Positions 46,937 through 57,830 are shown, counted from the stretch's first letter. The stretch is 64,000 nt of DNA from Phascolarctos cinereus (GCF_002099425.1 NW_018343973.1:4813001-4877000); one strand, 5' to 3'. A program made the numbers and translations. Notes: generated from the letters alone by a model not told the origin.

Positions 46937-47843
46937 AAAGGTAAATGGGACAGAAAGATACAAAATGTTGTTAATAAGGGTGGACTGTTTACAAGGGAAG
47001 ATGACACTTGCAACTCTTGAGAACTGTATTGTTATTATACCATGTTAAAGGAGTATACATAAAGGGGGTGGATATTAGTTGACTTTGATGTAATGATAAA
47101 AAAAATCTAATCAAGTGGGTTAAATGGATCCAAGTAAGTGGATTAGTCTGATCTTAGAAAATGTACTGAGAAAGGAGGAGGCAGACAAGGGTAAATTACA
47201 TTACAGGAAAAGACAGAAAATCCTATTACAGCAGAGGGAAAGAAGGGAGGGGGGTGAGCATTGTTTGAACCTTGCTCTCATCAGATTTGGCTCAAGAAGG
47301 AAATAACATAATCAGTTAGATATGGAAATCTAACTTGCCCTACGGGCAGTAGGAGGGAAAAGGGGAAAGAAAAGGGAAGGGGAATGGAAGGGAGGGAAGA
47401 AGCAGTGGGAGTGAAGGGGAAGAGGGGGTAGGGGGATAATAGAGGGGAGGAGAGACTGAGGGAGGCAGTGGTCAAAAGCAAAGTACTGGTGAGAGGGGGA
47501 AGGGAGAGAGGAGAAAGAAAAGCATAAACGGGGGGGAAAAAGGATGGAGAAAAAGACACACATAGTAATCATATCTGTGAAAGTTGAATCGCTATCTTTT
47601 TTTTTCTCTTCTGTTGAATTTTGTTTCCTCTTTCTGATGGCTCCTCCTATTGGTTTTAATTTTTACTTACAACTTCACTAATGTGAAAATATGTTTAATA
47701 GGAATGTAAATGTACAGCCTATATCAGATTGTGCGCTGCCTTGGGGAGGGTGGTGGGGAGGAAGGGGGAGAAAAATTTTAAACTCAAAAGCATATGCAAG
47801 TGATTGTTGATAAATCAAAATAAATTAATAAAATTTTTAAAAA
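46937..47843 (+). other. HAL1 3' UTR with purine tract
   Basis: A long G/A tract (47340-47535) of the kind found in L1 3' UTRs, with G-quadruplex potential. The last 220 bp (from TCTGATGGCTCCTCCTATTG at 47632) are nearly the same as the 3' end of the L1 at 21907-22731. The antisense frames 47281-47572 are by-products of the tract. Confidence 0.85.
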
Positions 47844-47854
47844 AAGAAAGTTGG

Positions 47855-49000
47855 TAAGTGAGAAGTGTTGGAGTGAGGGATGGGGGTGTTGGGGTGAGGA
47901 AGATGAGCTATTTCAGACATATTGAAATTGAGATGCCTGTGGGGCATTCAGTTTGAAATGTTAGAGGACAGTTGTTGATGTGGGTCTGAGCTCAGAAGAG
48001 AGGTTAGGGCTACATTTATATGTCTGGGAACAATCTCCACAGAGATGAAAAGAACCTGTGAGAGCTGATGAGATTAGCAAGCAAGACAATATAGAACCAG
48101 GAGTTCTTACTCTTGGGTCTAAAATTGGGTGTTTTTTTTAACATTTTGATAACTGTATTTCAATATAATTGGTTTCTTTTATAATAATTTATTATATGTA
48201 TTTTGAAGCACTATTCTAAGAATGGGTCTATAGGCTTAAACCCATATTGCCAAAGGGGTTAACACATAAAAAGTTAAGAACCTTTGGTATAGAGAGAGAA
48301 GAGAGCCCAGGTCAGAGCTTTGGAAGACACCCTTAATTAATAGACCTGACCTGGATGAAAGTCTGATAAAGAAAATTTAGACAGATGGGAAGAGAACCAG
48401 GAGAAAGCAATGTCACAAAAACCTCGAGAGAATATCCAGGATGAGATGCTAATCAACACTGACAAAGGCTTACAGAAGGGTCAAGAAGAATGAGGGTTGA
48501 GGAAAGGCCATTGGATTTGACAATCCAGAGATCATTGATAACTTTTGGAAATGCCGTTTCAGCTGAATGATTTCATCAGACTGCAAAGAGTTTTGAAGTG
48601 AGTGAGGGGAAAGAAAGTGGAGGTACCTAGTGCTGACAGCTCTTTCAAGGAGCTTATCAGAAAGGAGGAGGGTAGATAAAAGATAATAGTGAGCAATAAT
48701 GGTTTTATCAATTGAGTTGTCTTTAAAAGATCAGGGAGACATGAGAGAGAGTGGGAAGAATTGAGACAAAAGAAAGGAAGAAGGAGTTGGTAGATAGGAG
48801 AGAGACTGAAGATTAGACAGAGTAGATATGATGGAGGAGGAAATCTCTAGAGGGAAAGGGATGGAATCAAGGGTATGTATTGATGGGTTTGCCTTAACAA
48901 GGATAAAAGGTCCACCTCTTCATGTGAGATGGATGAAAAGGGAGATAATGGGAATGTGAGTGTGTGAGATGAGGAGGGAGAAGGAGGAGCTCTCAACAAA
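47855..49000 (-). mobile_element. L2 LINE, antisense, right part
   Basis: Continues the L2 of 44235-45040: GACATATTGAAATTGAGATG, GGGCATTCAGTTTGAAATGT, CTTGGGTCT (hAT inserted), CAGAGCTTTGGAAGACACCC, GAGGGTTGAGGAAAGGCCAT and CAGCTGAATGATTTCATCAG. Together the two parts form about 1.8 kb of ancestral L2. Confidence 0.8.
48097..48292. mobile_element. hAT-like non-autonomous DNA transposon, copy 1
   Basis: Ends resemble inverted CAGGGGTTCTTAACCTGGGG (left CAGGAGTTCTTACTCTTGGG; right AAAAGTTAAGAACCTTTG). Flanking 8-mers ATATAGAA and GTATAGAG agree at 6 of 8 positions. The interior GATAACTGTATTTCAATATA is shared with copies 2 and 3. Confidence 0.75.
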
Positions 49001-49274
49001 TGGCCCTTAGGCTTCCCTTTCCTTATGTGCCATACTTTTTGCTTTATAAGCCAAAGTATAAGGTACCATAAAATTACTAGTCTACCAGATGTCATCCAAC
49101 AAGGGATATATTTTAGGAACAGCTGATTTTGGCATTTCTTATAACTTTGTGGTTCTGTTAGTCTATGTTTTTTGTAAAATTGTGTATATATTTTAACAGA
49201 ACCATATCTCAAATCACTGGCAGGCCAATTCACTGTTAAAGAATGGATTCCCTACCCAAAGTATGGAATCCATC
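49001..49274. other. intronic DNA, nothing identified
   Basis: No repeat or exon recognised. Confidence 0.35.
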
Positions 49275-49282
49275 TGGTCTAG

Positions 49283-49475
49283 TAGTTATTAAACTGGGGT
49301 CCATGAACAGCCTCCTCCAAGGTCTGTGAATGTGGATGGGAAAAATTTACATATTATTTCAATACAATTAGTCTTCTTTATACTATTTGTTCACTTAAAG
49401 AATTATTTCTGAGGAATCCAAAGGTTTCACCAAACTGCCAAAGGAATACATGACACAAAAAAGATTAAGAATCCC
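49283..49475. mobile_element. hAT-like non-autonomous DNA transposon, copy 2
   Basis: TAGTTATTAAACTGGGGTCC to AAAAGATTAAGAATCCC, flanked by perfect 8-bp repeats TGGTCTAG (49275-49282, 49476-49483). Interior shares ATTATTTCAATACAATTAGT and CACCAAACTGCCAAAGG with the family. Confidence 0.85.
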
Positions 49476-49485
49476 TGGTCTAGTG

Positions 49486-50230
49486 AAAGTGGGAGGTTTT
49501 GTAATTCCTCTGGATTCCAGGTGATTTCAGGAAATATATTTCAAAATACACTTGTAATAAGTAACTCAGATTCTTAAATAGGACCTACCTCATGATCCTG
49601 AAGTACCGTGAATTATGCAGAGGGCTGCTAAACTCCCACTTGTCAAGAAACCCTGTGAAGTTTTCCTATCTTCCAAAATTTCATGGAGAAAATATAGAGA
49701 CTAGAGCTGGGATTTCAATGGTATAGAAAACTGGTCAAGAAAATGACCCCTACCAGTATAGGCTGGCATCTTCCCTTGCGATTATAATCTTAGAAGAGGA
49801 TTGCTTGTCCCTTTATTTGGTTTATATATCCCTTGTGCCATGTACAGAGTAAGCACTTAATATAGGCTTGTTGAATTGAATTAAGTGTAATTGCCTCCTA
49901 TATTTGAAAGTTAAGCTTTAGTTCACAGATGCTCTCATCCCTCCCACCAAAAAAAAAAGTGAGGAAAAAAGCTCACAAAATTCCAGTGTTTTGAGTGAGT
50001 AGTAATTCTAAAATGAAGAAAGGAAAAAACAACCGAATAAATGTACCTTAAGAAAGAAGAAAACATTGGGGGAAGGGGAGGTTGAGGTAGGGAGATACCA
50101 AAGAAAGTGATCATTTTGGAGTTAATGTAGTTTAAACAGTTCAAGGAAAACAACAGGGTCAAGAGTTACTTAGAGGTGGAAAGGATTGAAGAAGAAACAA
50201 TTCTGTATCATTTATACTTTGTGTGACTTT
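49486..50230. other. single-copy intronic DNA
   Basis: No exon recognised. A decayed L2 3' end may lie at 49838-49880 (AGTAAGCACTTAATATAGGC). Confidence 0.4.
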
Positions 50231-50234
50231 CTTG

Positions 50235-50325
50235 CAGCATATGCTGCCTTCTATTGTAAATATAAAGTACTTAGCACTGTGCCTGGCACATAGTTAGGTG
50301 CTTAATAAATATTTATTCTTCCCCC
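50235..50325 (+). mobile_element. L2 3' end
   Basis: ACTTAGCACTGTGCCTGGCA followed by GTTAGGTGCTTAATAAATA. Confidence 0.85.
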
Positions 50326-50499
50326 ATCTGTAGATAGCACACTTTAACCACAGATTTTTACTCTTAATGTGACAGAAAGTTGGAAGATTCCCCCTCCCCA
50401 GCCCTCACTCTTCAGCTCTTCTGATTCCACTTCCACTTAGACTTCCCTTGAATTAAAGGATAGTAATAATAAAGCAATAATAAATAATAAAGCATCATT

Positions 50500-50700
50500 C
50501 TAGTGCTTTAAGATTTACAAGTAAATATGCATACATATATATGTATGTATATATTACCTTGTTTGATCGTTACAACAAGGAAGGTGCTATTATCACCCCC
50601 CATTTTAGACACAAGGAAACTTAAGTTAAGAGGTTTAGTTGCTAGCTGACAGAGGTCTTCCTAATCCCAAGTCCAGAACTCTTATCTACTGTATCTGGTG
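50500..50700 (-). mobile_element. MIR/THER-type SINE
   Basis: GGTGCTATTATCACCCCCCA, CACAAGGAAACTTAAGTTAA and TTCCTAATCCCAAGTCCAG. A TATATGTATG simple repeat has expanded inside at 50525-50555. Confidence 0.7.
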
Positions 50701-50704
50701 AGGA

Positions 50705-51244
50705 GATGCAGTCCTTAATCTGATTCTTTGGGTGCACACAAAAAAACACTAAAAAGAAATTCATCTCCATTTCAGAGGAACCCCAGGACTCATGATTCTC
50801 CTGTACAGTGTATCTTAGGACCTAGATGTGAGGATCTTGGGTGAGGAGAATCTGAAGAATACTACCTGTAAAACAAAGGTGCAAAAGTGGAAAAGGGTAG
50901 AGAACAACAGCCAAAAGTGTTTTAAAACCTCGTTACTCCTTTCCCTGCCACCACAGACACTGTTAGACTTAGTGGGGACTCAGAGGAAAAAGACAAGGTC
51001 ACTGACCTTAAGGAAATATTACTATTAAGGGAGAGAAGATAAACACAAAAAAAGAACAAATATAGAAACATTTTTCAAAATGAAAGATCATTTAGTTATA
51101 ATAAACTATAGCTGGCCAGGGATTTTGGTGGTATACCACAGTTTAAACAAACTTCAATGTATTAAAGATAAATTAGGGGAGCTGTATTTGCTTTTTCTAA
51201 AAAAAAAAAGTATTCACGTTAATATTTCTCTACATAATAAATTT
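50705..51244. other. single-copy intronic DNA
   Basis: No repeat or exon recognised. Confidence 0.4.
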
Positions 51245-51252
51245 ATCTAATG

Positions 51253-51477
51253 CAAGGACTCTCAACCTGGGGTCTATGCCTTTTTTTAATTATGATAACT
51301 ATATTTCAATATAATTATTTTCTTTTGTAACCCTACGTATTTTATTTTATGCATTTAAAAATATTATTCAGAGGGGTCCATAGGCTTCCCCAGACTGCCA
51401 AAGTGCAGTCCAAGTGCAGCAATAATGAACCAGTGTTCAGACTGAGGAAGTGACACCAAACAGGTTAAGAATCTATG
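51253..51477. mobile_element. hAT-like non-autonomous DNA transposon, copy 3
   Basis: CAAGGACTCTCAACCTGGGG to CAAACAGGTTAAGAATCTATG, with interior TATTTCAATATAATTATTTTC and GGGGTCCATAGGCTTCCCCA. A 50-bp segment near 51400-51450 is not in the other copies. Candidate TSD 8-mers match at 5 of 8. Confidence 0.8.
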
Positions 51478-51611
51478 CTCTAGTATATTTAAAACTTGAT
51501 TCAACTTTAAACATTTTCATTAACAAAGAACTTTTTCAGGAACATATCTATTTAGGAAAACAAAGTATATTTGTTTAAATCCTAGGGATTTGTGATAGTG
51601 ACAAATTAGCT

Positions 51612-51850
51612 TAGGTGGCAGCTAGGCAGCTATGTGGCACAGTGTCAGACCTGGAGTCAGGATGACCTGTGTTCAGATATGGTCTCAGACACTTAGTAGA
51701 TATGTGATACTGGACATGTCATTTGACTTCTGTCGGTCACAGTTTTCTAAATCTAAAACGGAGAGGGGTGGCAGAATAGTAGCATCTACATCACAGAGTT
51801 GTTGTAAGGATCAAATGAGATAATATTTGTAAACCTTAAAGTATACAATC
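51612..51850 (+). mobile_element. MIR/THER-type SINE
   Basis: GGCAGCTATGTGGCACAGTG head, GACCTGGAGTCAGGATGACC, GAGTTGTTGTAAGGATCAAA and GATAATATTTGTAAACC. Confidence 0.88.
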
Positions 51851-51855
51851 TATCA

Positions 51856-51880
51856 ATATTATTATTATTATTATTATTAT
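51856..51880. repeat. (ATT)n microsatellite
   Basis: Eight ATT units at the 3' end of the preceding SINE. Confidence 0.9.
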
Positions 51881-52185
51881 GTGGGAGAGAAGAGACTTAT
51901 TAGAGGGCATGTCTTTTGAGCTCAATTTTGAAAAAGAAAGATAATGGTGGATAAACAAAGTAAGAATGGTATGTGTGAGGTCAGCTCAGTATTGGGAACA
52001 CTTGGTTCAATATTAATGTGAGTAATAAATGCAATGAAGTGTTTGCATGTATTTGAATTCTTACTATTTGAAGTTACAATAATGTAAAATATGATCATTG
52101 GTTCCATTACAATGTAAATATGTGGTTCACAGTCAAATAATGTTACACGTTCATGGGACTGGGGCCTAGTTATATAAAATACAAA

Positions 52186-52262
52186 TTATATATATGTATG
52201 TATGTGTGTGTGTGTGTGTGTATGTATATATATATATGTGTGTGTGTGTGTGTATGTATATA

Positions 52263-52330
<68 letters not shown>
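52186..52330. repeat. compound (TG)n/(TA)n microsatellite
   Basis: Two TG blocks (52203-52221, 52239-52253) lead into about 60 bp of nearly pure TA with one TGTA interruption. The TA block is self-complementary and can extrude a cruciform. Y/I-rich frames on both strands here are artefacts. Confidence 0.97.
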
Positions 52331-52333
<3 letters not shown>

Positions 52334-52334
52334 G

Positions 52335-52955
52335 GAGTGATAAGAGGTGCTATGACCACACCTTTGCACTTTCTGTCTCTTCTAAAATTATCTGAAACCT
52401 GTGAAAGAAAAGTTCCAGTGTTATTCATATTAAAGATTGGCAAGACAAATGTATTAAACCCATATGGATATTGAGATCTCCAAAGCAACTTCAGTAACTT
52501 CTCCCATCAGTTGAAAGGTGGAAGAATTTCTACCTTTTTCATTTCATCCTTTGGCTTCAAAGTGGATTTGGTGAGAGTAGAGCATGAGTCCAGCTGTGGA
52601 TTTAATTAAATTGTTGTACTGCCATTGGCAAGCAGATGAATTTCTGCTCACATCAGATCTGATAGAATTTATTTGCTTGAGTTCATCGTCTCCGCATTAA
52701 TAGTAAGGTTCTAGTCTTAGATCAATGACCTTATCTTTTTTATTTCTAAATCTCCACAGAGCCTAGTCCTAGTAGGTATTCAGTAAATTGACTTGCTTAT
52801 TTCTTAAGATTAGCCTTAATTCTTGATTTCCCTTCTGACATTTCCCCTGACTTCATGGATATAGGTAAACTCGACAAAGATGCAGATCATAAATAGAATA
52901 TTAATTAGAACTTTTTTGATAAATAGAAAATCTGTGAATGGAGATCAAAGTTTTC
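52335..52955. other. single-copy intronic DNA
   Basis: No exon recognised. A decayed L2 end (TAGTAGGTATTCAGTAAATTG) lies near 52768-52790. Confidence 0.4.
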
Positions 52956-53749
52956 AGTCAATCAACTAATAAACATTATTAAGCGCCTACTATGTGTCAG
53001 GTACTGTGTTAAGCACTGGAGATACAAAAAGAGGCAAAAGGCAGTCCCTGCCCTCAAGGAGCTTACAGTCTAACAGGGGAGATGACATGCAAACAAATAT
53101 ATACAAAAATATAAATTAAAAATATACAAAGCTATATGCAAAGTTATATGCAGAATAAATAGGAAATAATTAACAGAGGGAAGGCACTAGAATTAAGAAG
53201 GGTTGCCAAAGCTTGCTGAAAAAGATGGGATCTTTGTTGGGACTTAAAGAAAACCAGGGAAGTTGTTAGCAGGTATAGTTGAGGGGAGAGAGCATTCTAG
53301 GCATGGAGAATAGCTGGAGAAAATACTCAGAGCCAAGAAATAGATTATCATATTCATGGAACAGCCAGGAGTCAAGTGTCCCTGGAGTTTATTAAATTGG
53401 GGACTGATATGAATGGACCTGCACTTCAGAAAAATCACTTTAGCAACTAAATGGAGGATAGATTGGGATTGGGGGGAGACTTGAAACAGGCAGACCCACT
53501 ATTGCAGTAGTCCCAGCATGAGGTGATGAGGACCTACACTATAGTGGTGGCAGTGTCAGAAGAGAGAAGGGGGCATATTCAAGAGATGTTGCAAAAGTGA
53601 AACCAACAGGCTTTGGCAACAGATTATACATGGGGGTAAGAGACAGGATTTGAAGATGACTCCTAGGTTGTGAGCCTAAAGGACTGAGAAGATAGTGTTG
53701 CCATTTACAGTAATAGAAAAGGGAAGGTAGGAGAGGGGGAAGTTTTAGA

Positions 53750-53952
53750 CAGGGGTGGGGAACCTGCAGCCTCAAGGCCACATGTGACCCTCAAGGTCCT
53801 CAAGTACAGCCCTTTGACTGAATCCAAACTTCACAGAACAAATCACATTAATAAAAATATTTGTTCTGTAAAACTTGGACTCAGCCAGAAGACTACACCT
53901 GAGGACCTAGAAGGCTGCGTGTGGCCTCGCGGCCACAGGTTCCCCACCCCTG
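53750..53952. mobile_element. hAT-like palindromic MITE
   Basis: The 203-bp element begins CAGGGGTGGGGAACCTGCAG and ends in CCACAGGTTCCCCACCCCTG; perfect 15-bp inverted ends plus extended inner symmetry (GCGGCC/GGCCGC-type). Flanking 8-mers GTTTTAGA and GTTTAAGG agree at 6 of 8, as for hAT. Inserted in the L2. Confidence 0.9.
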
Positions 53953-54156
53953 GTTTAAGGGGAAAGATGATGAATTTTTGTTTTGAGCATGTTGAGTGTA
54001 AGATGTCTACTGAACATCCAGTTCAAGATGTATGGAAGGCAAGGAGATTCAAGATTGGAAGTCAGCAGAGAGATTTGGGCAGGATACATTGATTTGTGAA
54101 TTGTCAGCATTGAAATGGTAATTAAATCCATGGGAGCTTATGAGATCACCAAGTTA

Positions 54157-54346
54157 GACCATGACATCAGGGAGGTGATGCCATAACTTGCAGTTGAATT
54201 GGATTTGAGGGAGGGAGGGCTGTGCAAAGTCACCAGCCTCAATTTCTCCTCCAGAGCCATCTGGGTCCAGATATAGATCAGGACAACTGGAGATGATCCA
54301 GGATGCAGTGGGAGACCTTGGCCTGTTTAAGCTAAACTCTTTCAGA
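54157..54346 (-). mobile_element. SINE with RTE/R4-like tail, second copy
   Basis: ACCATGACATCAGGGAGGTG, GAGGGAGGGCTGTGCAAAGT, TTTCTCCTCCAGAGCCATCT and GCAGTGGGAGACCTTGGCC align with 37605-37865. Here the extreme 3' tail is missing. Inserted in the L2. Confidence 0.8.
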
Positions 54347-55049
54347 AGTAAAGTTGTGTAAAAGGAGAAGAAAAAGCACCCAGGACAGACCTTGAGGGAC
54401 ACCTACAATTAGAGGCCATCATCTGGATGAATATCTAACAAAGGAAACAGAGAAGGAGCAGTCAGACTAGTAAGAAGAAAACTAGGAGAGAGTAGGGTAC
54501 TGAAAACAGAGGAAAAAAGAGTATCAAGGAGAAGATGGTGATCAACAGTGTCAAAGGCTACAGAGAGGCCAAGGAGAATGAGGATTGAGAAAAAGCCATT
54601 GGATTTTGCAAGTAAACAATCATTGATAGCTTTGAAAAGAGCAGTTACGGTGGAATGATAAGGTCAGAGGCCAGATTGTAAGGGGCTAAGAAGAGAGTGG
54701 GAGGAGAGAAAATGGTGATATTTATAATAGATGGCCTTTTCAAGGAGTTTAGCTACAAAGGGTAGAAGAAATATAGGACAATAGTTATCCGAGATGGAAG
54801 GATAAAGTGAGTGTTAGCCATAAAAAAAAATGCTACATTGCCCACCTGAATAATACATCACCCAAGGTTCTAACTTCCAGTTTTGGGGACAATTATTCAA
54901 ATAAGATTTTCAGAAAGGATTGTTCAAATCACACCATAAACCATCCTGCCTCACACTTGTTACTACTACTTCAAACACATAACTCCACCAAAAGCAAGGA
55001 AATTCTAGATTGGATAAGATATTTGAATTTTTCTGTAAATATTTTTTTA

Positions 55050-55215
55050 ATGGAATGTTTTGCCTCAAAAGGCAATGGGCTCTCTTAGATTGGATTTCTC
55101 AAGCAAAGGCTGAATAATTATTTGTCAGACATGGTGTTAGGGGAGGAGAGAGAATTTTTGCAGTTTCAGATCAAACAAGATGATCACAAGTCCCTTCCAA
55201 GCTGGAGAATGAGTG
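55050..55215 (+). mobile_element. L3/CR1 3' end
   Basis: ATTTCTCAAGCAAAGGCTGA, TGGTGTTAGGGGAGGAGAGA and CACAAGTCCCTTCCAAGCTG follow the CR1/L3 3' end order. Confidence 0.65.
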
Positions 55216-55219
55216 ATTC

Positions 55220-55595
55220 TAATTCTGTCTATCAGGGACATAGCCAGGGTAGGAAAAAAAAGTCACAACAAATTATCTTAATAAATATCTGTTTAATTAT
55301 TTTTAAAAGTTTTTTCTGAAATATTTAAATGCAATTTAAATTTTTTCATTCAAAATTGCAACTTACTAATGTACACATTTTCCCTCTTGCTTTGTATACA
55401 GAAAAAACAAACAAAAGTAGGTCATTTCATCTATTACAAATCTTAAAATAGCAGCAAATCTAAATGTTTGTGCAATAAAAGAACACGATGTTATATCCAA
55501 AATCATAAGATTTTACTAAAAAGATGAAAGGGATTGGGAAAGGAAAGTGATTCCTAATGCCTTGTCTGAATTGCTTCATTCTTCTACATCCCTGC
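55220..55595. other. AT-rich intronic DNA
   Basis: No repeat or exon recognised. Confidence 0.4.
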
Positions 55596-55599
55596 ATTT

Positions 55600-56460
55600 G
55601 AGGCCTATTCATCAGAAATATTCATTAAACATCTACTATGTACTCAGAACAGTGTTAAGCATAGTGCTAGCTACTCTAGCGCTTTGTTTATATCTAAATT
55701 CTCTGCTGGGGCTGCCATGAGATGTTTAATTCCCTTTTGGTAAAGGTTTCTGCATTGTTTGTTGTTGAATGAAGAGTCAGTTTTTTAAGTTTGTAGTTGT
55801 TGGATGAAGAATCAAATTTTCAAAATTTATACAACATTAAAAGGAACATTTGTTAGTAACAGTTTTGCAAATAGGTTTAAAAGAAAAAGAATCATAAAGA
55901 GTCCTAGTGTGGGAAACACTGTTCTTAGACATCTAGAATTGCATGTCATGTTCCATGTTCTTGAAGAACTCACAGTTTATTTGGGGGAGCAAGATTAAAG
56001 CATAATTATCAAATGACATGAAACAGTTTATAATTAGTTTAATCATGTGTAACAGACTATATATGTCATAGAAGTTTCAAGAAAGGAGAGGTCATTATGG
56101 GCTGAAATTGTCAAGGAAGACTTCCAGGAAGTGGTAAGATGTGAACTGGTCCTTAAAGGATGGATATAAGGAGGAAAGAAGAAAGAACATTCTAGGTCGG
56201 GAAAGCAAGACAATTTATAAGCACAAAGGTAATACACCATATTCCTGGTAGATAGAGTAAAGAGACTGAAGAATACAAGGTTCTAGTTGGGAAGTAATAG
56301 GAAATAAGGCGTATAAATAAAATGGGGCTGAGTTACAGAGGACCTTGAAAGCCAGATGAGGAGTTGGCTTTTGTTGGAGTAAGAAGTCATCAGTTTTTGA
56401 TCAGAAGAGTAATACAAATGCATAGTCTAAGAGAAATTTGTCTGGATGGATTGGACTTCC
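55600..56460 (-). mobile_element. L2 LINE, antisense
   Basis: AATATTCATTAAACATCTAC and ACAGTGTTAAGCATAGTGCT mark the 3' end. After an unassigned gap, GAAGAACTCACAGTTTATTT, GGAAGACTTCCAGGAAGTGG, GAACATTCTAGGTCGGGAAA and GGACCTTGAAAGCCAGATGA continue. Confidence 0.7.
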
Positions 56461-56479
56461 AGTAGCTATCTATGGCCTT

Positions 56480-56830
56480 GAAGATAAAATACAAATTCAA
56501 AATGTTTTACAATCTATCTCTAAACTGCCTTTTCTATCTTGTTTCAAACTGCTTCCTTTCTAACTCTCTTTATTCCAGTCAATCCAGTCTACTTGCTATT
56601 TTCTAGTTTGTAATCTTGTCTTTCACTGTTGTGCCTTTGCAAAAGCTATCTGTCCCTCATGCCTGAAATAAATTCCTTATTCACCTCTACCTCCTAAACT
56701 GCCTAGCTTCTTTCAAGAAAATCACAAGCACTACCTCCAACAAGAATCCTTATTTTTAATTCCCTAATTATTGATGTTAGCTCCCTCCTCAAATTGTCTC
56801 ATATTAAAATATCAAACAAGCATTTACTGT
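56480..56830 (+). mobile_element. L2 LINE, sense
   Basis: AAGATAAAATACAAATTCAA, TTTACAATCTATCTCTAAAC, TGTGCCTTTGCAAAAGCTAT, CTCATGCCTGAAATAAATTC and CTTCTTTCAAGAAAATCACA. This is opposite in direction to the adjoining L2 pieces. Confidence 0.8.
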
Positions 56831-56849
56831 AGAATTATAGGATCATAAA

Positions 56850-57005
56850 TTTAGAGCTAGAAGAAACCTTAGAGGCATTGAGGAGGCCAACCTCCTCATT
56901 TTATACATGAAGAAACTGAAGGCCAGAGAGGTTATGACTTGCCCAGGGTCACATAGTCTGTAAATATCTGAGGTAAGATTTAAACCCAAATCTTCCTGAC
57001 TCCAT
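56850..57005 (-). mobile_element. CORE-SINE
   Basis: TTAGAGCTAGAAGAAACCTT, ATGAAGAAACTGAAGGCCAG, GACTTGCCCAGGGTCACATA and CCAAATCTTCCTGACTCC. Confidence 0.8.
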
Positions 57006-57014
57006 GCTGTCCCA

Positions 57015-57830
57015 TGCTATTAAGTACTTACTATGTGCCAGACACCATGCTAAGAAGTAAAAAATATAACAATAAAAATTATATAGATCTTGCCCTCAAG
57101 AAGCTTACATTCTAACGAGGGAGACAACATGCACATCTATAAACATTTATGTTACATTGACAAAATAAATATAAGGTAGTTTAAAGATGTAATATATTAG
57201 CATCTGGGAGGGAAGGGGGCTAGGAAAGGCTTCATGTAGAAGGTGGCTTTTGAGTTGAATCTTAAAGGAAACCAGAAATTCCCAGAGGAAAAGGTTAGGA
57301 GGGAGTACGTTCAAAATAAGGGAGATAGTCAGTGCAAAGGCACAGACTTGGAAGATAAAGGGTCATGGGGGCGGGGGGGTGGGAGACAAAGAATAGCCAG
57401 TATGGTAGATAGAAGTATTGTGCAAGAAAACTAAAAAGATAGGCAGGGGCCAGGTTGTGAAGAGATTTAAAGGCCAAACAGAACAGTTATCTTAGCCCCT
57501 AGAGGTAACAAGAAGCCAGAGGAATTTGTTGAATTGGTAGTGACATGGCCAGACCTACAGTTTAGGAAAATCATTCTGGCAGCTATATAGAGGATGGATT
57601 CTAACATAAAGAGACTTTAAGCAGGGAGACCAAATAAACTATGTCAGTAGTCCAGGAGAGAGGTGATAAAAGCTTGAACTTGAGGAGTGACTAAATGAAT
57701 AGAGAGGAGAGGATGTGTACAAGAGATGTTATGGAGATGGAAATGACAATATTTGACAGTTAATTGGATATGTAGTATGAGTGAGGAGTGGAGGATGAAT
57801 CTAGTAGTTATCACTAACATTCCTCAACAG
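57015..57830 (-). mobile_element. L2 LINE, antisense
   Basis: TTAAGTACTTACTATGTGCC, CCTCAAGAAGCTTACATTCT, GGAAAGGCTTCATGTAGAAG, GCCAGGTTGTGAAGAGATTT and AAATCATTCTGGCAGCTATA. Confidence 0.88.

Larger units (their letters stand above)
45052..47843 (+). mobile_element. HAL1 (half-L1): full-length, ORF1-only LINE
   Basis: A 2.8-kb L1-like element with an 11-bp TSD. It has an L1-type 5' start (GGGAGCCAAGATGGCGG at 45090-45106), a 5' UTR of about 0.85 kb with internal duplicated blocks, ORF1, a G/A-rich 3' UTR and a terminal A-rich tail after AATAAAATTTTT. No reverse-transcriptase or endonuclease reading frame exists between ORF1 and the 3' UTR. HAL1 elements are known in mammals as L1 derivatives lacking ORF2 that depend on L1 enzyme. 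ORF1 has a few frameshifts, so this copy is dead but not old. It sits inside an L2. Confidence 0.88.
52960..54790 (-). mobile_element. long L2 LINE, antisense, with two insertions
   Basis: The best-preserved L2 in the window. It starts at the 3' end (AATAAACATTATTAAGCGCC, GTACTGTGTTAAGCACTGGA, AAGGAGCTTACAGTCTAACA) and continues in order through GGACTTAAAGAAAACCAGGG, AAAATCACTTTAGCAACTAA, GTCCCAGCATGAGGTGATGA, CAACAGTGTCAAAGGCTACA and GGCCTTTTCAAGGAGTTTAG. A hAT (53750-53952) and a SINE (about 54157-54346) interrupt it. Confidence 0.9.

Noticed and set aside
47281-47572. Two proline/serine-rich antisense frames
   Set aside because: They are the complement of the G/A tract of the HAL1 3' UTR.
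52166-52488. Tyr/Ile-rich frames on both strands
   Set aside because: They are the translation of (TG)n/(TA)n microsatellite.
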